Below, one piece after another: positions 57,563 to 64,000 of a stretch of 64,000 nt of DNA. Below the pieces are notes generated by a model, which was given only the letters and a program-made list of their open reading frames with translations, was not told where the DNA came from and did no database searches. How positions within the stretch are numbered: position 1 is the first letter of the stretch; each line of letters begins with the position of its first letter. Where the stretch lies: NCBI RefSeq assembly GCF_004337985.1, contig NC_043743.1:1569882-1633881 (forward strand), read 5' to 3'. The position numbers and the translations under genes are program-made. This DNA comes from Pyricularia pennisetigena. Taxonomy: Eukaryota; Ascomycota; Sordariomycetes; Magnaporthales; Pyriculariaceae.

Positions 57563-59778
57563 ATGGCTGACCCAATTGTGGAAGAGCTCAATGAGCGCTT
57601 CGCAAGCGGCGGCACACCCCTCGAGGTCGACGTCATGGGCGAGCTCCAATCCATTATGCGACTGCACCAACTGTCCCCGCAGGACCTCTTCTTCAAATGG
57701 GAGTCCTATTGCATCAAGATGGACATGGATGGATTGCGCCCCAAGTATGACACCATCCGCGGGTTCAAGCAGGATTTGCAAGACACCTTGGAGCGCAACA
57801 ACCGATCACAAGCCGCCCACATTAAGACTGAGAAGCGCATGGGTGCCACCCCTCGAGCCGCTGTAAAGGGGGCCGCAGGCGATGTTTTTGGCATGTGCGT
57901 ACCTTGAAGTCCAAAAGCCTAAGTCTGGGATGCACACTGACACCTCTTCTCAACAGGCTGGACGGACTTGTCCCAAGCACTCCTGGGACGACCAAGTTGA
58001 ACAAATCGGCCTCGGCCAGGAGAAAGAACATGGAGACACCTTCGATTTCCAGAGTAAAATCAGAACATCCTGCCAGCTCTCCAACGCTAGAGCGTCAGCT
58101 GGACTCACTCGGTGCATTGACGTGAGTTCGTCAACCCCCGACGTGGAGAGAGACATAGCTGTTGTCTGTCCCAAACTAACATGCTGCCATATCTTCTCAT
58201 AGTCCAAGCTCGTTCAATGACAGAGCTAACCCGGGCGAGATAATCGAAGTTCTCAACAACCAACTACCTGCCGCCGAACCCCCGATCGCCCCCTTTAGCG
58301 AGTCGCGCATCAAGCTCACCGCAGCTTCGGACCTCAAGAAACTCGGATACCGGCCTATGGCTATGAAACTCTCCGAAGCGTCTGAGATCTTGGATGACCG
58401 AATAGAAGAGTTTACAAATTTTGTCATGGAGCACCACAACCTTGATGAGTCTGCTTTTGGCAGTGCAGCAAATCAGAGCACGTCAGAAATTATATGTGTG
58501 GGACGGATAGCTTCGGACACGTCAGAAGGCAGGCTCAACGCCGCATCGCTGGTTTTGGAGACATCACGACGAAGTGGAGGCGGACTTCGCGCGCCCCTGA
58601 ATCTGCAGAAGCTCGCTGGATATCAGTTCTTCCCCGGCCAAATAGTGGCTCTCAGGGGCACCAACGCCTCGGGGCATGAGTTCAACGTATCTGAGGTTCT
58701 TCAGCTCCCGCTGCTACCAAATGCAGCATCAACACCAGAAGCCTTGGAGGCACACCGTCAAAGGTTACAAGGCGGTCCTGATGCCATGGACTCAGATAGC
58801 GACCCGATGCCCCTAAACGTCATGTTCGCTTCAGGGCCGTATTCAGCAGACGACAACCTCGACTTTGAGCCACTTCATACTATTTGCAATCAAGCCGCCG
58901 AAACATACGCCGATGCCCTGGTGCTCACAGGGCCCTTTATTGATATTGACCATCCGCTGATAGCAGCCGGTGACTTTGATCTTCCAGAAGATGCGAACAT
59001 CGACCCTGACCAAGCCACCATGGCAACGCTTTTCAAATACATGATATCGCCAGCCCTGAACCAACTTGCCGCTTCCAATCCGCAAGTCACAATTCTTCTC
59101 GTACCCTCTGTGCGAGATGCCATAGACAAGCACGTTTCGTGGCCGCAAGACGCATTCCTAAGGAAGGACCTCGGTCTGCCCAAGGCAGCTAAAATTGTGG
59201 GCAATCCAATGACCTTCTCGATCAACGAGACCTTGGTGGGCATATCATCACAGGACGTGCTCTACCAGCTCCAGGGCAGCGTGCTAGCGGGCGGTAGGAC
59301 TCCCGACGGAGTGGACAGGCTGTCACGTCTGGCCAGGAACGTTATCGAGCAACGTCATTATTTCCCTCTATTCCCTCCCATGGACAGGTCAAAACTCCCA
59401 AAGACAGGCACTGTTGAGGAGTTGGCGCTGGGCTCAATGCTGGACGTGAGCTATCTCAAGCTGGGAGAGATGGTCAACGTGCGCCCCGACGTGCTGGTGC
59501 TGCCTAGTGCAATGCCTCCGTTTGCTCGGGTAAGTTGATGAGACTGAGATGGCATATTGAGAATTCTGAATGAAGTGCTGACAGGTTATAACTGCGAAAC
59601 ATAGGTTGTGGAAAGTGTGCTAGTAATCAACCCTGGATATTTGTCCAAGAGGCGTGGTCCAGGCACATATGCACGGATGACTTTGTATCCTCCCAAGGTT
59701 CCACAGGAAGGAATAGCACATGGAGTCGTTGGTCATAGTGTATATGAAAGGGCAAGGGTTGAAATAACGAGAATATAG
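57563..59778 (+). CDS. pol12: DNA polymerase alpha subunit B (Pol12)
   Basis: Four exons, 57563-57894, 57957-58121, 58203-59529 and 59605-59778, give 665 residues. The N-terminal domain (EELNERFASGG...LSPQDLFFKWESYCIKMDMD) binds partners, followed by a Ser/Thr/Pro-rich linker (LDGLVPSTPGTTK). An OB-fold region (ICVGRIASDTSEGRLNAASL) and an inactive calcineurin-like phosphoesterase domain (LNVMFASGPYSADDNLDFEP, ALVLTGPFIDIDHPLI, VTILLVPSVRDAI) complete the usual B-subunit order. The last exon contains VVESVLVINPGYLSKRRGPG and a family-typical end. Pol12 ties Pol1-primase to the replication machinery and is regulated by CDK phosphorylation. The start is the first ATG that agrees with the family. 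Confidence 0.94.
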
Positions 59779-60994
59779 GCAGGTATATCTGTGGACTATA
59801 GCACAGCACGTTTTTAATGGATTAGAGTCAAACATTATCATTGCATCAAGTGACCCTGCCTAAAGAACAAAATGTGATGCACTACCCCAGTCATAGCAGT
59901 TTTGCCGCACCTTGGGCGCAGTCTACCTGCTGCTGAGGCGCGTCACCTCAAAAAGTCTTGCTCATGATCGCAAGCGCGTTCTTCTTGGGGCCTAGGGACG
60001 AGTCCTTGGTTGTCGAGATGACAATTCGGCACAAAATGCTCTCCAACAGCGTCGTCGGCGTTCAAAACCATGTCTAACTGCTCCTCAACACTCAGTTGGG
60101 CATACAAATAGGAGTTGAGCGCGTGCCACGCCCCGGTGCTGAGGTGATTGAAATCACTTCGATGGGCGGATTTTGGATGTGTTGACTGACCGGCATGCTA
60201 GGCTCGGTCGTTCGCCGCGGGGTATCCCGGCACGTATCTTTACTGATCAGATGGGACAGGTGCGGACATATTTTGACTTTGGTCAGTTTGAGATAATAGA
60301 CCCTGAAGTACAGAAGTATTGGAAGGTGAAAAAGTGAAGGTTGCCGACTAAAATCGGGGTTCGATTGATGGGTGCACTAGGCAACTTCCACAAAAGCAAC
60401 GACGTGATGGTGGGGTGGGTTATGAACGGCGTTCCTATCGGCTTGTGCGCCTGCGAGGTACCTTGCGGCAGGCCTAGATGCACTGAAGATTAAATCAAAT
60501 GTTGTGAGTATACTAGATCTGCATACGGAGTGATACTATAGTGAGGTGAATTTATTTTGCGAAGCCACTGGCTTGCCAGGTATTAATTCGATGGACATGG
60601 ATCCAAGGAAATGAGAGGAAATCGCGGAATTCGTGAAATGGGGGATCCCAGAGCGAGGTCCACCGTGAATGCTCCGTAGCAACAGGGCAAACCCGAAACC
60701 CCACCACTGAAACTCCACTAAAAAGTAAAGTGCTTGCGCGTAATTGACGCCCAGAGGTTCAACGCGACGCGACCTGAACGCGTAGAGTGTTTAATGCCGG
60801 TAGGAGTCTTTACTCTCATCGTCCACCCTCCAGTACAACGGGACGTAAACTATTGGGACCGTTTGTTTTCAAATTTTCTCCCGAACACCAAATTGCTCGG
60901 CTAGCCAGACATACATTTGAACACTCTCTTGTTATACGTATAGATTAGAACCTGTTCTAAATCATCACTAGATACGCCTTGAAGATTTGCCGTC
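59779..60994. other. Intergenic between pol12 and msh6
   Basis: 3' flank of pol12 and promoter of msh6. No gene recognised. The CGCG-rich stretch around 60760-60785 includes an ACGCGT box. Confidence 0.65.
60778..60783 (+). promoter_or_regulatory. MCB-like element (ACGCGT) upstream of msh6
   Basis: ACGCGT preceded by two ACGCGA-like half matches (60761-60771), about 212 nt upstream of the MSH6 start. MSH6 is a G1/S-periodic gene in yeast. Suggestive only, since the 6-mer occurs by chance. Confidence 0.45.
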
Positions 60995-63900
60995 ATGGCG
61001 GGAACCAGCGCCACTGCCCGCACTCCAGCAAAGCCAACGCCAGCAAAGAAGGCCACACCGGCTGCCTCCACCGGCAAGCAAGCAAGCATCTTGGGCTTCT
61101 TTGCCAAGTCCGGGACTCCTTCAGCAGCCTCGAAGCTTCCCACACGTTCCTCTGAGCCAGATTCTTCACCATGCCTCAAAGAGACTACCAAGTCCAACAC
61201 CCTCACCAGAAATAAACCCCCGGGCGAGAACATCACGCCAGTCCCAAGCAGCGATGCCATTGAGCCCAGCAGCTCACAAGAGAACAGAAATGCTTCGACA
61301 ATCAAGCGAGCCGTCAATAACTTGGTCATTGCTAGCAGCAGTCCAGTCAAGAAGGTTTGTGCTCATCCTAGTGACCATATTGCTCGCTATGTGCTGGCTC
61401 AGGCCTTTACTCAAGCTTTCCATGGCTAACCCATCCCACTATAGGTCAAGAAGGTGGTTAACTACGCCGAGTCTTCTGACGAGGATGAAGATGTATTCAC
61501 CGCACTCAACACAAGGCAGAGCCAACGCCGTCGGGCGCGCCCTACGCTCAAGGACGAGGATGACGACGACGACGACGACGGGGACGACTTTAAACCTGAA
61601 CCTGATGCAGCTATGGCTGATGACGATGACGGTACGTGAAAAGCAGATCTACATCCCGGCTTCAAGGTATATTATTGACGTTGGTATTGTGGCGATATAG
61701 ATGATATGGCAGACTTTGTCGTCTCAGACGACTCTGATTCAGGGTCCAGGCCGAAGAAGAGAAAACGGGCCAACACCAAGAGCGGGCCGCCAAGGAAACG
61801 GAATGCTGCGTCATCCTCACCAGTCAAGGAGGCTGGAAGAGACGTCGAAGACGATGATGAGGTGCTTGAGGACATTCCCCAAACGTCCACCGCTCAGCAG
61901 TGGCGTTATGATCCAGAGAACCCAGCTCCTCCTCCCACAAAAACAAAGGACTCAGGGGCGCGCTCCTCCACCCAACAGAATAAACCCAAGACAAAGGAAA
62001 AGGCGTGCAAGAAGGAACCAGAGGATCGGTACCCGTGGCTTGCTAAGATCCAGGATATGGACCGGCACTCACCTGACCACCCCGACTTTGACAAGTCTAC
62101 CATCTTCATACCACCGATGGCATGGAACAAGTTTTCCCCGTTTGAGAAACAGTACTGGGAAATCAAGCAAAAGCTCTGGGACACTGTCGTCTTCTTCAAG
62201 AAGGGCAAATTCTATGAGCTTTACGAGAATGATGCTACAATCGGCCACCAGCTGTTTGACTTGAAGCTCACTGATCGAGTCAACATGCGCATGGTTGGTG
62301 TCCCTGAAGCCTCTCTCGACATTTGGGTCAATCAGTTTGTGGCCAAGGGTTACAAGGTTGCTCGTGTTGATCAGATGGAATCTGCCCTTGGCAAGGAGAT
62401 GCGCGAGAGGGGCGGAGACAAGAAGAACAAAAAGGAGGACAAGATTATCCGGCGAGAGCTGGCTTGCATTCTCACCGGAGGAACTCTAGTCGAGGGCAGC
62501 ATGCTTCAGGATGACATGGCCACCTTTTGCGTGGCCATCAAGGAGTCTACCGTTGATGGCCACCCTGCGTTCGGCATAGCTTTTGTGGACGCAGCAACCG
62601 GCCAGTTTTTTATTTCTCAGTTTGATGACGACGTCGACTTGACCAAGTTTGAGACTTTTGTCGCCCAAATTTCCCCACGGGAGCTTCTCCTGGAAAAGTC
62701 AAACATCTCTACCAAGGCATTGAGGATACTCAAGAACAACACGTCTCCAACGACAATCTGGAACTATCTAAAGCCAGATTCCGAGTTTCTGGACCCTGAA
62801 ACAACGAGGCGAGAACTGAGCTGTGGCGACTACTTCAAGGTGGCCGATGGTGGGGATGAGACTGAGGTTTGGCCCGACGCGCTGGACAAATCGCGAGACA
62901 AGGACCTCTTGATGTCTGCCATGGGTGCTCTGGTTCACTATCTTCGAGTGTTGAAGCTGGAGCGCAGTCTCCTGTCCCAAGGAAACTTTGAGTGGTACAA
63001 CCCAATCCACCGGGACGGAACCCTCGTCCTGGACGGGCAGTCGCTTATAAACCTCGAGGTGTTCTCGAATAGTGTGAATGGCGGTTCGGAAGGTACGCTC
63101 TTCAACCTGCTTAACCGGTGCATCACGCCCTTTGGTAAGCGGCTGTTCCGCCAGTGGGTGTGCCACCCGCTCTGCAACATCAAAAAGATCAACGAACGCC
63201 TCGATGCGGTGGACATGCTCAATGCCGACCGCAGCATCCTGGAGCAGTTTTCTTCGCTCATGTCTAAGATGCCTGATCTGGAACGGCTGATTTCCAGGAT
63301 TCATGCGGGAGTGTGTAAAGCCGAGGACTTTGTTCGCGTCCTGGAGGGGTTTGAGCAGATCGAATATGCCATGTCGATGCTAAGTGCGTTTGGCGGTGGC
63401 AACGGACTGGTGGACCGCCTGATTGCTTCCATGCCTGATTTGAAGGAGCCTTTGACATTCTGGAAGAGCGCCTTTGATCGTAAAAAGGTACGCGACGAGA
63501 AGTTGCTCATTCCCGAACGGGGAATCGAGGAGGACTTCGACGAGAGCGCCGACAATATCGTGCGCATAAAGAAGGACTTGCAGTCACTTCTCGACAAGCA
63601 AAAGACAACCTTGAAGTGCAAGAGCCTCAAGTTCACTGACGTCGGCAAAGAAATCTACCAACTCGAGGCACCAAAATCCATAAAGGTGCCCAAGGACTGG
63701 AGACAAATGTCGGCTACATCCGCCGTCAAGCGCTACTACTTCCGCGACTTGGACGAACTAGTTCGCGAACTGCAAGAGGCCGAGGAGACACACTCTCAGA
63801 TCGTCAAGGATGTTGCTGCTCGCTTCTTCAAGCGGTTCGACGTCGATTATGAGATATGGATCCAGGCTATCCGCATCATCTCGCAACTCGACTGCCTGAT

Positions 63901-64000
63901 CTGCCTAGCAAAGGCCTCGTCGTCTTTGGGCGAGCCGAGCTGCAGACCTACCTTTATTGACCACGAGCGTAGCGTGATCGAGTTCGAAGAGCTCCGTCAT
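60995..64000 (+). CDS. msh6: DNA mismatch repair protein MSH6 (3' partial)
   Basis: Exons 60995-61354, 61445-61631 and 61701 to the window edge, 949 codons visible. MSH6 pairs with MSH2 (MutS-alpha) to recognise base mismatches and small loops. Near the N terminus QASILGFF (29-36) fits the PCNA-interacting PIP box Q-x-x-I-x-x-F-F. An acidic/basic disordered region follows (runs of Asp near 170-190). The mismatch-binding domain shows the Phe-x-Glu reader in KKGKFYELYE (F353, E355). Connector, lever and clamp regions follow (RELACILTGGTLVEGSML, TLFNLLNRCITPFGKRLFRQ, MPDLERLISRIHAG). The clamp region is reached at about residue 850, and the ATPase domain lies beyond the right edge. Intron 2 is 61632-61700. 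Confidence 0.96.

Noticed and set aside
1..64000. CRISPR arrays, operons, bacterial insertion sequences, rRNA genes
   Set aside because: None seen. The spliced genes and eukaryotic families show this is fungal nuclear DNA, and no spaced direct-repeat array or transposase domain was recognised.

Overview
The window is nuclear DNA of a filamentous ascomycete, most likely a Sordariomycete. Genes are separated by long non-coding stretches. Introns are short (about 54-150 nt, GT...AG, often GTAAGT donors) and coding third positions are GC-rich. The products are typically fungal: an NDT80/PhoG regulator of the VIB-1/XprG type, a Neurospora-style GRG-1/CCG-1, DUF2011, an anoctamin and CWH8. An affinity to Magnaporthales is only an impression. 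I spliced the gene models by eye, checking that reading phase is kept across every junction.

Layout. 1-5.6 kb: 3' part of the VIB-1/XprG-like factor, a DUF2011 nuclear protein and dolichyl-pyrophosphatase, all on +. 5.6-16.8 kb: two single-pass membrane proteins with NPFxD-type endocytic signals (7.25 kb +, 10.1 kb -), then about 6 kb without a recognisable gene but rich in poly(A/T) tracts. 16.8-25 kb: a five-exon hydantoinase/oxoprolinase-DUF917 protein (-), divergent from a secreted, GPI-anchored PEBP-family protein with 42-bp glycosylation-sequon repeats (+). 25.7-33.4 kb: anoctamin lipid scramblase (+), class 3 fatty aldehyde dehydrogenase (-) and a membrane-anchored fucose-lectin-like propeller (-). 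34.6-37.4 kb: intron-containing tRNA-Gly(CCC), splicing factor MFAP1 (+) and GRG-1 (-).

37.4-50 kb is gene-poor and partly AT-rich. It holds a broken MFS transporter with internal deletions and a frameshift, an intact five-exon EBP/EXPERA sterol-isomerase-like gene, and a possible scrap of a ferric-reductase/NADPH-oxidase C terminus. 50-64 kb is dense and conserved: a multi-pass membrane protein, APC/C subunit Apc13 (apparently with a start-codon-only first exon), TRAPP subunit Trs31, a Sec14/CRAL-TRIO protein, DNA polymerase alpha subunit B (Pol12) and the first 949 codons of MSH6, which run off the right edge.

The genes are independent eukaryotic units, not operons. Shared themes are S-phase genome maintenance (Pol12 and MSH6, each with one ACGCGT box upstream), ER/membrane lipid biology (dolichyl phosphatase, scramblase, fatty aldehyde dehydrogenase, Sec14, EBP) and trafficking (TRAPP, NPFxD proteins). 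I saw no convincing new multi-gene system. The most notable observations are the PEBP-GPI repeat protein, the membrane-tethered propeller, the paired NPFxD proteins, the decayed MFS gene and the one-codon first exon of apc13.
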